Part shown: piece after piece, positions 47,870 through 64,000 of the stretch | Numbering within the stretch: position 1 is the stretch's first letter | Layout: the number at the start of each line of letters is the position of its first letter | DNA from: Paraspadella gotoi | Taxonomy: Eukaryota > Chaetognatha | Assembly: GCA_051294375.1 (NCBI GenBank) | Contig: CM119266.1 | Span: forward strand, 6,093,431 to 6,157,430 | Direction of reading: 5' to 3' | DNA length: 64,000 nt | Made by a program: the position numbers and the translations under genes | The notes under the pieces: model-generated | The model's database searches: none | Told to the model about the DNA's origin: nothing | The model's input: the letters and a program-made list of their open reading frames with translations, nothing else

Positions 47870-48160
47870 AATTTAACTCTAATTTACCCTTAATTTACCC
47901 CTAACCCAAACTTACCCCTAACCCAAACTTACCCCTAACCTAAACTTACCCTTACCCCTAACTTACCCTTACCCCTAACTTACCCTTAACTTACCCTAAA
48001 CCCTAACTTACCCCTAACCTTATCTTACCCCTTACTTATTTTTAACCTTAATTTATTTTTTTAGTTAACTTACACTTATTCTTAATTTATTCTTTACCAT
48101 AATTTATTGTAACCTTAATTTTTACCCGAATATATATTGGTTGTACCAATTTCATATAAC
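47870..48160. repeat. Degenerate telomere-like CCCTAA array with family 3 tail
   Basis: Units such as TTACCCCTAACCCAAAC and TTACCCTTACCCCTAAC run for about 160 bp, decay, and end at TTGGTTGTACCAATTTCATA, the family 3 tail. Confidence 0.6.
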
Positions 48161-48705
48161 AAAAATAAAAAATATTTTAAAAAAATTATGATATCTGAAT
48201 TCCTTTTTTTTTTTCCAAAACGTTATCCTCTTCCGTTCCTTTTCGTTCTTCTTCTTTTTACCATTAATTCTTTAAAAACCTTGCTCTTCGTTTTCCCATA
48301 GGCCTCCAGAGGGCATTGATCTCTCGGAATGCCCTTTTTACTTATGCTTAACACACATATTCTTGTTATAACTTCAGCAATAACTTTAATATTCGCTTTT
48401 AAAATAGTTTTATATTCCGTATCCCACACTTTTCGTTTAATATCTAGGTCTTTGTTTATGTTTGTTCCCGCAACTCTTGCAAAAACGAAACGAACAATAA
48501 AACACGTGAATTAACGTGAAGAAACAGAATAAACGATTATGGTGACGGCTTGGACATTGCCCGCGTCCGAATCAACACGCCCGTCTCTCGCGACGGAGAG
48601 GCGTTCCTCGTCAAGGTGGCTTCGAACGTAGGCGTGGCGGAAGGCGACCGGCGTCCTTCGTCTTCGTCGGCGACTGAGCGGCGCGGATCCGGCATCTGCG
48701 GAGAA

Positions 48706-51700
48706 ATGGCCGGCGCGAAACCGCTGAGGTAGCTGGGAAATGTTCTTTATTTACTGTTTTTTCTGTAATGTAATGTTTGATGAATAATATAATATTAATC
48801 GTTTATACTTGAAATTTTAAATAAAAACGTGGCTTAGATTGAAACAAAGTAATTATTGCGTCTTTTTCAGATCCCGTCGATCGGCCGGCGCGTCGGCGTC
48901 GGGCGCGTGGGCGCGAAAGAGTCTGATGCGCGGCGACGGCGGCGGCGGGGGCGTCTCCAGCGGCGGCATCGGGCAGCCCTCTGTCTACCACGCCCTCGTC
49001 GTTATCTTTCTCGAGTTCTTCGCCTGGGGGCTTCTCACCAATCCCATGATCACCGTCCTCGCCCAGACTTTCCCCAATCACACATTCCTTATGAACGGTG
49101 AGTCTCGATAATTTACCATTCGCACTCCATAAATGCTTATAGATAATATATGAATTCCGAGGTATTAATAATAAGAATAATAATTAATATATTTAGTCCT
49201 AAATTCTAAATGGCATAATCAGCATGTCTATGCTTTCTTATTCTTTTTTGTAATAGCAAGGAAATTTTTCCCCTATTGTAAGCCTAATTTACAGCATTTT
49301 TTTTTTTATTAAAATACAGGATTAATAAACGGTATCAAGGGCATTCTCTCCTTCCTCTCTGCGCCCCTCATCGGCGCCCTCTCCGACGTCTGGGGGCGAA
49401 AGTCTTTCCTCTTCGTCACAGTCTTCTTCACCTGCGCCCCAATTCCATTGCTAAGGTGGGGAATCTTGTTTTAATGATGGGTTTATGTTTAAAATAAAAC
49501 GTTTAATGAACGATTGAACGTTTTAAATTAATTTATTAACAAATTTGTAACTCAGAAAGTCGCTTATTTTCAAAATATCTCAACTCTCCGCAAATGTTGG
49601 TCACCAAACCTGCAAACCTTTTCGGCACCCTTCCTCTTAAACAATTTACTGGCTGGAAATGTCAAATATTAAACAACATAAACACTTTGTGGTACTTATG
49701 ATATTTTCTTTTCCTCCGTTCAGAATAAGTCCCTGGTGGTGCTTCGCTGTGATCTCAATGTCGGGGATTTTCGCCGTCACCTTCTCCGTCGTCTTCGCCT
49801 ACGTGGCGGACGTGACGACCCAGGACGAACGCAGCGCCGCCTACGGCCTCGTTTCCGGCACCTTCGCCGCCTCCCTCGTTACCTCGCCCGCTATCGGTGA
49901 GTATTGTGATCATTACATTTAAAAGACGTTGAGCTGTCTCTGACTCTGTGTCTCATCTCTCTCTCTCTCCCACGCTCTCTCAACTCCACAGGAGCCTACC
50001 TTCAGCAAACCTACTCTGATTCGTTTGTAATTCTTCTGGCGACGCTGATCGCTTTCCTCGACGTTCTCTTCATCATCGTCTGCGTTCCGAGTCTCTTCCC
50101 GACAAATGAATCTCCAAGCAGGTCGGGGGTTTTGTTGTTGCTGCCATTTGCCATTGCCGTCGTCGTCTTTTTTATTTTTCCGTCAGCCACTTGTCGAAAA
50201 AAAAATAATTTTACAGTTAATAAACTAGACTGTTAGTCTTGACTGAAAGCTTGCGGGGTCCTGCAATTTTATTATCTTGTAAAAGGGATGAACAAAGTCA
50301 TGGGTAGGATAGCATGTTTTTTGAATTAATGGATAATTTTTACATAGTTTTATACAATTTCATGAAACTTTTACATTACTCATCAGGCGAATGTCTTCAC
50401 ATGGGAAACTGCGGATCCATTTTCGTCCCTACGTAGAATGGGTCACGACTTCACGATTCTTATGCTCTGCGCCACCGTTTTTCTTTCCTATCTCCCCGAG
50501 GTAAGATCATTATTAGTCAATTGATAATGATAATGAATCTAAAGAAATGCGTTTATAATTTCTTGTCAGTGAATATCGAGATTACAATTTAAATTAAAAG
50601 ATCTGGTCCCTTCATTTCTCCAATCAGGCGGGACAGTATTCAGCGTTTTTCGTTTACCTTCGCCTGGTGATGGGATTCACGGAGCAGGCGACGGCCATGT
50701 TCATCGCGGTGGTGGGGCTTCTCTCGGTCGTGGCTCAGACGGCGGGGCTCACGATTCTGATGAAGACGGTGGGGAACAAGAACACCATCGTCATCGGCCT
50801 CGGTTAGCGTCGCCGCGGGATGATTTAATCTTCCATCCTGTATCATTCCTTTATTAAACCTAAATTCCCCCCCCCCAACCCCCTCCGACCAGTCTGCGAG
50901 ATGATCCAGCTGGCTTGGTACGGCCTCGGCTCCCAGCATTGGATGATGTGGGCGGCGGGCGTGGTGGCCGCGGCCTCCTCCATCAACTACCCCGCCATCT
51001 CCGCCTTCGTATCGAACCACGCCGACGCCAACCAGCAGGGTGTGGTGCAGGGAATGGTGACCGGCATCCGCGGATTGTGCAACGGGCTCGGACCCGCCCT
51101 CTACGGTTGCATCTTCTACTTGTTCCACGTTGATCTCAACATCCCGCTTGAGAATTATTCTGGAACGCCGCGAGCGACGCTCCTTCCGGGGAACGTCTCC
51201 ACTCCCGGTGGGTTGAGGGCGTCGAAAGCGGGGTTGGCGGATTCACCTTCGTAATTTAATTGATCATTAATGATGAATTTATTTTTGATGATGTTAAATC
51301 TTTATCACTTGTGTTAAATATTTTGATTCTGATGCTTATGAGGCTAAAGTTTTGTTCACGTAAATTGATTGTAGACTTCTAACGTCATACATATAACTCC
51401 GTTTAGAGAATTTCACCGCTAAATAATCAATTGGCTACATTATTAACAGTCGCGCAAACGCCTCCGACGCAAGCGGTGATCCCGGGACCTCCCTTCGTCT
51501 TCGGATCCGTTTTGGTAAGCCGATTTATTTCATCGTCTCGATCATTCGTCAATCCTGTATCTCCCCCCTCCCGCTGACAATGTCTACTTTTTCTTTTCGT
51601 CCCGTAAGGTGATTCTTGCCCTCTTGGTTGCTCTCTTCATTCCCGAGTCGCCCAAGAATTACACGTCGCCGGGAGGAAGCCGGAAGTCCTCCAAGGAGGC

Positions 51701-52498
51701 CGAGAGATCCCCGGAGAGGGACCCTCTTCCGGACCGGGGTTCCTTCCCGGTCCCCCAGGGTACGCGGGCAAGTAACACCCCCCTTCCTTTTAACTGATTT
51801 GAATTTGTTGATTGAGAAAAGTTTTATTTGCTTTAAGTTTAAACCAAAAATGCAAATAGTACTTTTCAAAAACAAACTTGAGGAAACTAAGTAAATCCAA
51901 GTGTTACGTGTATGATATGTCGGGTTGTGCAATTTATTACCAAAAGTAATATCATCGGTCTTAGATCTTTAAATGAAATATATTTTCCCTATCTGTTTTT
52001 TTCCAATCTTTTATATAGATTAATCTTATGCCTTTAACCTTCCCCGATCTATGAATTACCGCACTTAATAATATCTTATTTACATAATAAAGATTCAAAC
52101 CGAATTGATTTGATTTTCTTTTCTCAAATATTTTTGAAAGAATTAGAAATTTTATGAAATAAAACCTAAAATGTCTAATGTCTAATGTGCGATGTGATAA
52201 TTAATAATTGACGGAGCTTTATTTTCGAAGATAAGTGGATTCAATAGGCAACAATATCTAAAGTAATGATCTAATCTAATCTAATCTAAAGTAACGATCC
52301 TCATCGTTTCTCCTTTCAGGTTCCATGACTTACAAAGTCGGCGGAACGGGATCCAGACCTAAGACGGGCGCCATGGCCGCCGCCGGGCTGAGCGGCGATG
52401 CGGCGGCGTCGTCGGCGTCGGCGGCGCTGCTGATCGACGCCGGCAGCGGCAGCGAAGCTGAACCCACGGAGACTCTTCTCGTCAAAGCCAAAAACTGA
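48706..52498 (+). CDS. MFSD14: MFSD14 (HIAT1) major facilitator superfamily transporter
   Basis: Exons: 48706-48728, 48871-49097, 49320-49455, 49724-49896, 49992-50128, 50387-50500, 50628-50802, 50893-51207, 51450-51514, 51609-51759, 52320-52498; 564 aa (vertebrate MFSD14A is about 490). It is a 12-helix Golgi/endosomal transporter whose substrate is unsettled. Near-identity with the family is seen in PSVYHALVVIFLEFFAWGLL, LSFLSAPLIGALSDVWGRKS (the MFS motif A), ISPWWCFAVISMSG, TFSVVFAYVADVT, NQQGVVQGMVTGIRGLCNGL and ALLVALFIPE. The ATG at 48706 (MAGAKPLR) is chosen because it gives a short basic N-terminus like the family. The extra length is in a disordered, Ala/Ser/Gly-rich C-terminus. Exon 5 must use a weak donor (GTTTTG after 50128) to keep the frame. 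An AATAAA lies at 53046-53051. Confidence 0.93.
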
Positions 52499-52851
52499 AT
52501 CGCGCCTCATTTGGTCGCGTTCGTCGCGTCGATCTCGCGACGAACCTGCGCTTCAACTTATGAACTAGATCTAATTCCTTTATCTATCCCTACCGATACA
52601 CGAAGATATGGGACAACACTCGCCTCTAAATAATAGTAATAACTCGCAACGCCTCTCACTCTCTCTCCCTCTCTTTCTTTGGGCCCTTTCTTCGTACCCT
52701 CTCTCTCTCTTCTCTCCTCTCTCTTTTCTCTCTCTATCCGTATCCACGCTGTGCTACTCGAAAATATAAAGGAGTTTTCTTCTAATATCTTCGCTTTACA
52801 TTTTTCACATCACTCCAGTAGCTCTTTCCCCAAAACTATTTTTCTCTTCTC

Positions 52852-52855
<4 letters not shown>

Positions 52856-52905
<50 letters not shown>
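52856..52905. repeat. (CT)n in the MFSD14 3' region
   Basis: A nearly pure CT tract about 360 bp after the MFSD14 stop codon. Confidence 0.85.
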
Positions 52906-52909
<4 letters not shown>

Positions 52910-53045
52910 CTCTGAGAATTCGATTTAATTTCCTCTTTGCACAGATTCCCCTCCTTTCTACCCCGTCACATTTGCCGTTATCGCCGATATTAATTAATTA
53001 TTAATTAATTATTATTTGTAATGTGCCGATTTGTTATATTGAAAA

Positions 53046-53051
53046 AATAAA
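53046..53051 (+). terminator. Candidate polyadenylation signal of MFSD14
   Basis: AATAAA about 550 nt after the MFSD14 stop codon, past a 3' region containing a (CT)n tract (52856-52905). Confidence 0.35.
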
Positions 53052-55018
53052 CAGTGTCCTCCGCTTCTATTTTGTCCCCGCGAAGACAGATACAAACACG
53101 ATACATTAAAATTACTCTTGGGGTTATAATTATTTCTAACGAAAAATTGGGGAAAAAGTTGATTTTTCAAGTTATGTATTTCAACCGCTGTTTTTGACTA
53201 GTTATATTTATTCAATTTATTCAAAGTACAATGTTTTTCACTTAAAAGCGTGCAAAATAATCTAATAATCTATCAAGCCTCGAAATTAGTTTAAAATTTA
53301 AATGATACTTCCTTCAGATAATGGTTACGCCAAAAACATTGTTTTAATAACTTTTCTTAGATCTGACCCCACACAACAACCGCTGTAAATTTTGAATTAC
53401 GATTCAATTTTTTTTTTCGTGAAGTAACTGTCTTTCGCCGTAGCAAGCTTTTTCAAAAACTCCAAATGTCTACAACGACAAATGGGTTTTAAAACTGTAG
53501 CCACAGAAATAACTAAAATTCGGCTTGTTATATCCGTTACTTTGATTCGCTAATGTCATTTTCAATTTTCCCATTTTCAAACCGAAATGTGATTTTTGTG
53601 AATTATTTGGTCCATTACAACCGATGGCAGGATTAACAATTACAACCGATGTTATTATTATTTACTTGGCTAACTATGTACCTAGCTGCTAGAATTAACT
53701 AGAAGTTATCTCGCTTAAATTACGTAGTAGGTACGAGGTGTTCTGGATACATTTTTGTAGTTTGGACAAGATGAATTTTTCTATCGTCTGTTTCTTGGTA
53801 ACGTAGAGCCCTCGTCAGTTTGACTGACAGTTTGACGCAATATGGGTTAACAACTTGCTTCACGTTAACAAATGACTAATTATACGGAAACGAAATTGAT
53901 TATAAAATATTTTCGAGTTATAGAAATTGTCAGGGACTCCTACCTCCAACCGACTATAAAAATATTCCTTTCCAATAGTCCATTCAAAAGCTGACCCAAT
54001 CAATAAATATTTTTGAAGCTTAAGGAGCTTATCGTACAAAAGGAAATTGCTCTACTTACCCTCTCCACAACCTACCCGAATTCGACTCGTCATCCCGCTG
54101 CGATTTCGACCACAACCCCTGGAAAGTTATCTCGTTCATCCCGAGTTACCCGGACCTTTTTTCTCCTTTTCTAATTTCTTCAAAACATTGTTTTTATTTT
54201 CTCAAATTTTAATGTCATTTTTTTCGATCTCGATTTTATGTTAAATTCTTCGTCGCTCATTACGCTTCCTCGGTTCTTATATTTCAATTTTCAATCAGTT
54301 TCTTTCTTAGTTTGTCCTTCAATATTCATAATTTCTAATGTTTAAATCTTAACTGTCGGTATTCTATTTATTCAGCAATATTGCTATTACTAGTTGCATT
54401 AAAATTTTTACTGGAATTTATATTAAGCGCAGACGATTGGGGGAACTTCCAGACGGCTCGCAATGCTCCGGTCTTCATCACTTTAATTATAATAATTATA
54501 CTCCAGTTTTACACTTTTAAAACGAGCCATAATTCGATTATGCGTAAGTAATATTCCTTAGAGGTCAGCCTAATGTAGAACCGTTCTGAAATTCCAACGC
54601 AAGGCCGATTTAATTCGTTTACATTTGATTATTTTTAAACAAATGTTTAAATGTACACAAGCATTTGCAAACAAAAAATGTTCGCACAAATGATTCTACC
54701 AATGTTTGCTTCGTTTTGATTATCTAGCATTTTTGTTTACTTAAAAAATTAATGTTACCAATATTTTCTTTATCTTTCTTTCTCTTTCCCTGCCCGACAT
54801 CACGACTCTTTCTCTCTTTCTCTCTTCCTCTTCTTCTTCCCTTCGATCTGCTCTTCCTCCTCCTTTTTTTCCGCTTCGATCTCTCTCTCTCTCTCCTTTC
54901 ACTCCCTTTCTCTCTCTCTCCATCTCTCGATCTTCTCTCTCTCTCTTTCTCTCCGTCTCGCTCTCTCTCTCGCGACTCCCGCAAAAAAAAAAGGAGAGAT
55001 CTTCCCTTTTTCGGTAAC
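53052..55018. other. Intergenic region, MFSD14 to the acidic proline-rich gene
   Basis: AT-rich, no gene seen. A CT-rich stretch at 54770-54975 lies just before the ATG at 55019 and may be the promoter or 5' untranslated region of that gene. Confidence 0.55.
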
Positions 55019-60149
<5,131 letters not shown>

Positions 60150-60418
60150 GTAAGGCCATTTTGGCCTATAGCCCAATAATTATTAATATCAATTCATTGT
60201 TATATATTGTTAAAAATTTTATAATCAAAACTTCATTTGTTTAATGTTTAATAAACAGTGAAAACCTGTTATTAATTCTTTACCACTATAAATTATATTG
60301 AGACTACCTAATTTAAAGGTGCTAGATCACATACAGAGCTACAATTATTGTAAAATTCCCGACCGTCACGTGAGAAATGTAAACCGCCAAAAATATAATT
60401 TCCCACCCGAATTCACAG

Positions 60419-60477
60419 AAGTCGGTGAACCGATTATATTTTTCACAGACGAAGATGAAGAAAATCGAGAAAGTTGA
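60419..60477 (+). CDS. Candidate last exon A of the acidic proline-rich gene
   Basis: After a TTCACAG acceptor, this exon continues exon 3 in phase and encodes EVGEPIIFFTDEDEENRES followed by TGA. It keeps the acidic character of the preceding exons, and it is the nearest phase-compatible end, so it is my preferred C-terminus. Confidence 0.5.
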
Positions 60478-61312
60478 AACGAAGTTGTGAAGTCGGGTTT
60501 AGCGAAGAAAATCCTCGTTAAATCAAAACCGATTTTGAGGAATTTCGTCATTGATATTGATATTATTTATTTTAAATTAATTACGATGTCAATGATGTTT
60601 CGTTTCCGTCAAAGATTCAAATTATAACGTTATTTTCATCTCAGTTAAAAAAATGTAAACTAGTATTTTAAATATTTTAAATTAGTTTTTAAAATATTTA
60701 CTAGTATTTATAAGAGTCAATTTCATATTTTTCCAGTCAAGTTATGAGCATCTCTTTCTAACTGTCACTTATCAGAAAAAAAATCTACAAAAAAAAAACA
60801 TCTGTGAAGTGATTCTTCAAAAAAAATCCCTCAATGTCAGCCCTAAAACCTAATTTTGAGTAAAAGCGTCGTCGAGTTTCCCCCTAATTCGAAAAAAATT
60901 GAAAAAGGGGTTCAAGGCCAGTTCAAGAATTAGGAGAGGTGGGTGGGAGAAGAAATGTTATCCTCTCCTTAAAATCGGGTTTAACTTTAAAAGTCGAAAC
61001 AATAATCGGGTTAGCAATTTTTTTTGTTAATCTTTAAAATGGAATTTTCGAATCTGAGCCTCCGTCTCTGGATTCGTTTTTAGAGGGGGGGAATAGGGGG
61101 GGGAACGGAAAATAGGGGGGGGGAAAGGGGGGCGGAGGAAAATCGGTTTTTGTTGTTTCGACTTTTTGTTTTTTTGTTCGAATAAAATCGATTTCAAAAA
61201 GAAATGAAATAATTTCTTTTTCGATAATTTTCGGACGAAGACGACGACAACAACAACATGAAGACGAAGCGACGACAACGTTTAACAACTCAGCGATTTT
61301 AAATGATTTCAG

Positions 61313-61581
61313 CTCTCATTCACAGCGACTCGGTTCACAAAAACTCACATCCCTACACCAATTTATTATTTTTTCTTCGCACGCCCTCACTTCGTTCCCC
61401 CCATCTTCATTCCAACCCAGACACCCCGCCCCGGATCTGCCGCCCAAACGACACTCCCGCTTCGTCGCCCCAGACAAAGCCGACACTCCTGACACCCCAG
61501 ACACTCCCTCACCCCTCACCCCCTAGCACCCCTGCCACCTCCACCCCGAAGGGAAAGGTCGATCCTTTTCGCCGCAATTGA
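61313..61581 (+). CDS. Candidate last exon B of the acidic proline-rich gene
   Basis: After a TTTCAG acceptor, a phase-compatible reading of 89 residues begins ALIHSDSVHKN and becomes Pro/Thr/Ser-rich (TLLTPQTLPHPSPPSTPATS), ending in TGA. A short stretch in another frame just past it (IEEEPSTLPDQ, up to a GTTTGG donor at 61618) also looks coding-like, so the true structure here may differ. Confidence 0.25.
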
Positions 61582-61649
61582 CCTCAGCATCGAGGAAGAA
61601 CCGTCGACGCTCCCTGATCAGGTTTGGGTCAATGATTTGGCGGGAAAGA

Positions 61650-61740
61650 TTTGTTTTGTGAATGATTTTGGTGAACGATTTGTTTTGTGAATGATTTTGG
61701 CGAACGATTTGTTTTGTGAATGATTTTGGTGAACGAATAG
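61650..61740. repeat. 29-bp tandem repeat
   Basis: GAACGATTTGTTTTGTGAAT plus GATTTTGGC-type units, three copies; weaker related GAATGATT motifs continue to about 62040. Confidence 0.65.
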
Positions 61741-62411
61741 TATTGATAGAGATTCAATTGATGAATGATTTTTTTTTTAGTGAAATTAATTTAGTTATCA
61801 TTGAATGATTTGGGTTTTTTTAATGATTCAATTTTTGAATGATTCACGGAATTAATTATTTGATTTGTAAATGACTGAATGATTCGTTTTAAAAATAATA
61901 ATTTAGAAAACGAATCGCGATTCATTTAGCGAATTTCGATTTACTGAACGATTTGTTTTCTGAACGATTCACTTAGTAGACGTTTCGATTAGTGAATAAG
62001 GCACTGACTTAACAATTCGTTTTATGAATGATTCATTCGGTGAAAAAATCTAGTAATCCTTATTTATATTTTCTTTTAACCCGAATTATTCAGTAATCTA
62101 TTGATTAATTTGATATCAGAAGTTAACGAAAGCGAACATAAATTGAGTTTACCTCAATAAATGATAATCATTATAATATACAAATATGTATATATATATA
62201 TAATTTCTATAATATGAAGCATAAATCGTAAAACCGCGAATGATGACAATAATAGTTCATCGCTTATTTCTTTTCTCCCAAATTTTGATTGACTCGTTTT
62301 TTGAGTGTAAGGTTATTATCCTCATTGTTTTTGGTATTTATATTTATTGTTTTCCTTTTAACCTTCTTTTTTTCCCGTCTGCTTCATCATTCTTTCATAT
62401 TCTTATCGTCG

Positions 62412-62416
<5 letters not shown>

Positions 62417-62490
<74 letters not shown>

Positions 62491-62694
62491 CTTATCCTTT
62501 TCGTTCATTTAAAGGTTATTTTTGAATTTTTGGTTTGAAATTTTAAAGAAAAGAAATTGACGAAAATATTCAGGAATTGTAGTTTTAAATTTGATTATTT
62601 GTTTTTAAAGTTTATGAAAGTTGAAATTGTAAAAAAATTCGGGCGGACGCACAAGCTCGTTTAATTTTAGGAGTCTTAGTTATTTTTCTTTCTT

Positions 62695-62782
<88 letters not shown>

Positions 62783-62811
62783 TCTCTTCTCTCCTCTCTC
62801 TCTCTCTCTCT
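62417..62811. repeat. Two (CT)n tracts
   Basis: CT tracts at 62417-62488 and 62698-62811, shortly before candidate last exon C. Confidence 0.85.
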
Positions 62812-62863
62812 GTTTCGGAAGAATGAATGTATAACCGAGTTTATTAACTATTCACTATTGCAG

Positions 62864-63093
62864 TTAAACGGGGAGTGAATTGCTTCGTCAAGGGTCAAGC
62901 CAAGAAATTTGCAAAAGGGAACTGGGAGGAAGAGGAGCGAAGAGGCTCAGGTCTGACCCCAAATCGGCCGGGCGTTGTCTTCGATATAACCGGATCGGAA
63001 AAAATAAAACTTCTGACCAAGAATAAATGTATTTATCGAATCAAAAGCTCAGACCGTCGTTGTCGTCGTCGTCGTCGTCAAAAGGAACATTGA
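62864..63093 (+). CDS. Candidate last exon C of the acidic proline-rich gene
   Basis: After a TTGCAG acceptor, a phase-compatible reading of 76 residues starts VKRGVNCFVKGQAKKFAKG and includes EEEERRGSGLTPNRPGVVFD, ending in an Arg run encoded by (CGT)n and TGA. An AATAAA follows at 63127-63132. It may be an alternative 3' end, or the end of a different transcript. Confidence 0.35.
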
Positions 63094-63132
63094 GATTAAC
63101 TTATCGATTCGAGATTCGATTTTAACAATAAA

Positions 63133-63863
63133 TTCTCGCTCAAAGATTTATCAGTTTATTGTAAGACGGCGCGACGGTTTTTTTTATGTCGGCGTTTAGA
63201 ATTTCGATATATATATTAATTATAAAACACGTCGTTTCTTCGATGTATATCTTTATCGATTATCGGACACATCATCTTGGACAACGAAACTCAATTATTT
63301 TTTAATTCACATCTATAACTTGAACTAGTTATAAATTTGGTAAAAAGATATTCATTTCCTTTTTTGTACTTGAGTATCGTTCTGTAAGTTGGACTAGTTT
63401 TTAATCAAATTTATAAATTCAAAACATTTAATGGCATAAAATTTATTCATACATCATCGTCTTTCAATGGGATTTTCTTATCGTTCAACCATCATAACGT
63501 CAGAGCTTTTTTAAATTTTTTACTCACCCATTACATTTAATAGGACGATTCTATTTTGAACCCAAAACCGAAATCCGTTGGGTGACGAAACTAAATTTGT
63601 ATTAGACCCGCGACGGTCACCCCCTCCACCCCTCGCCCCCTCTTACGGTCGCCCTTAAATCCATAAAGCTTTTTTAAATCCTTTGAAACTCAATAGAATC
63701 CAATATTCAAAACCTTTTTTTCTTTCCAAATTGCGTTAAAAAAGAAAAAGAGAAAAAGGCGCTAAATCTTTTTGAAAAAAAAAGTCTTCAGGTTTAAATC
63801 CAGATCTCTTGAAAGCAAAAATTCACCAACACGAATTTTTGTGATAAAAATTGCTCGATATAA

Positions 63864-63931
<68 letters not shown>

Positions 63932-64000
63932 CTCTCCTTCTCCTCAATCCTTCCCCCTCTTTGATATGGTCAAATTCCCAGTTTCTTCACTTCAAGCTTT
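63133..64000. other. Terminal region without a gene
   Basis: AT-rich DNA with a (CT)n tract at 63871-63941; no coding sequence seen. Confidence 0.6.

Larger units (their letters stand above)
45279..48540. other. Divergent intergenic region, ZNRF (-) to MFSD14 (+)
   Basis: Both flanking genes read away from here, so their promoters should lie in it. It holds two partial family 2 elements and the telomere-like array. GC-rich sequence at 48545-48705 is probably the MFSD14 5' untranslated region. Confidence 0.55.

Overview
This is a 64 kb stretch of animal (metazoan) nuclear DNA. The evidence is genes split by many short introns with GT/AG borders, AT-rich intergenic DNA rich in (CT)n/(GA)n and (CGT)n microsatellites, and families found in animals: rootletin, a TNF ligand, a ZNRF ubiquitin ligase and a chitin-binding protein. 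Interstitial TTAGGG repeats and the chitin-binding protein suggest an invertebrate with TTAGGG telomeres. I cannot place the phylum. Two runs of N (551-669 and 1905-2088) are assembly gaps at simple repeats.

Layout. 1-9300: no convincing gene; microsatellites, minisatellites, an inverted-repeat element and one mobile-element copy. 9316-34385 (+): a complete rootletin (CROCC) gene, reconstructed as 48 coding exons in an unbroken frame (2294 aa), with a candidate RFX X-box about 1.1 kb upstream. 36582-38171 (+): a three-exon TNF-superfamily ligand. 38984-39290 (-): a small two-exon gene of unknown function. 39560-40185 (-): a small chitin-binding (peritrophin-A) protein. 43287-45275 (-): a four-exon ZNRF1/2-type RING E3 ligase with a one-base phase conflict at one junction. 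48706-52498 (+): an 11-exon MFSD14 (HIAT1) major facilitator transporter. 55019-63093 (+): an unrecognised acidic, proline-rich gene with repeated acidic dileucine-like motifs and several possible last exons. The genes look like independent units (ciliary rootlet, signalling, ubiquitylation, transport), not a functional cluster.

The most interesting signal is the repeats. One family (about 255 bp; 17461-17683, 22847-23101, 38337-38592, plus a fragment near 4310-4384) has perfect 4-bp target duplications, short TATGGC/TGTGGC ends, and is built almost wholly of consecutive short hairpins; one stem shows compensatory changes between copies. A second family (6229-6442, 44574-44805, 46516-46600, 47116-47319) starts with the same TATGG plus hairpin layout and contains a tRNA-like fold. 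A third family recurs at 14980-15083, 33478-33560 and 59840-59960, and its tail sits beside telomere-like repeats at two other places. A 3' half of tRNA-Leu ending in CCA at 14564-14608 suggests reverse transcription of a mature tRNA.

Coordinates of exons were read by eye from splice signals, phase and conserved protein sequence; no search or alignment was run.
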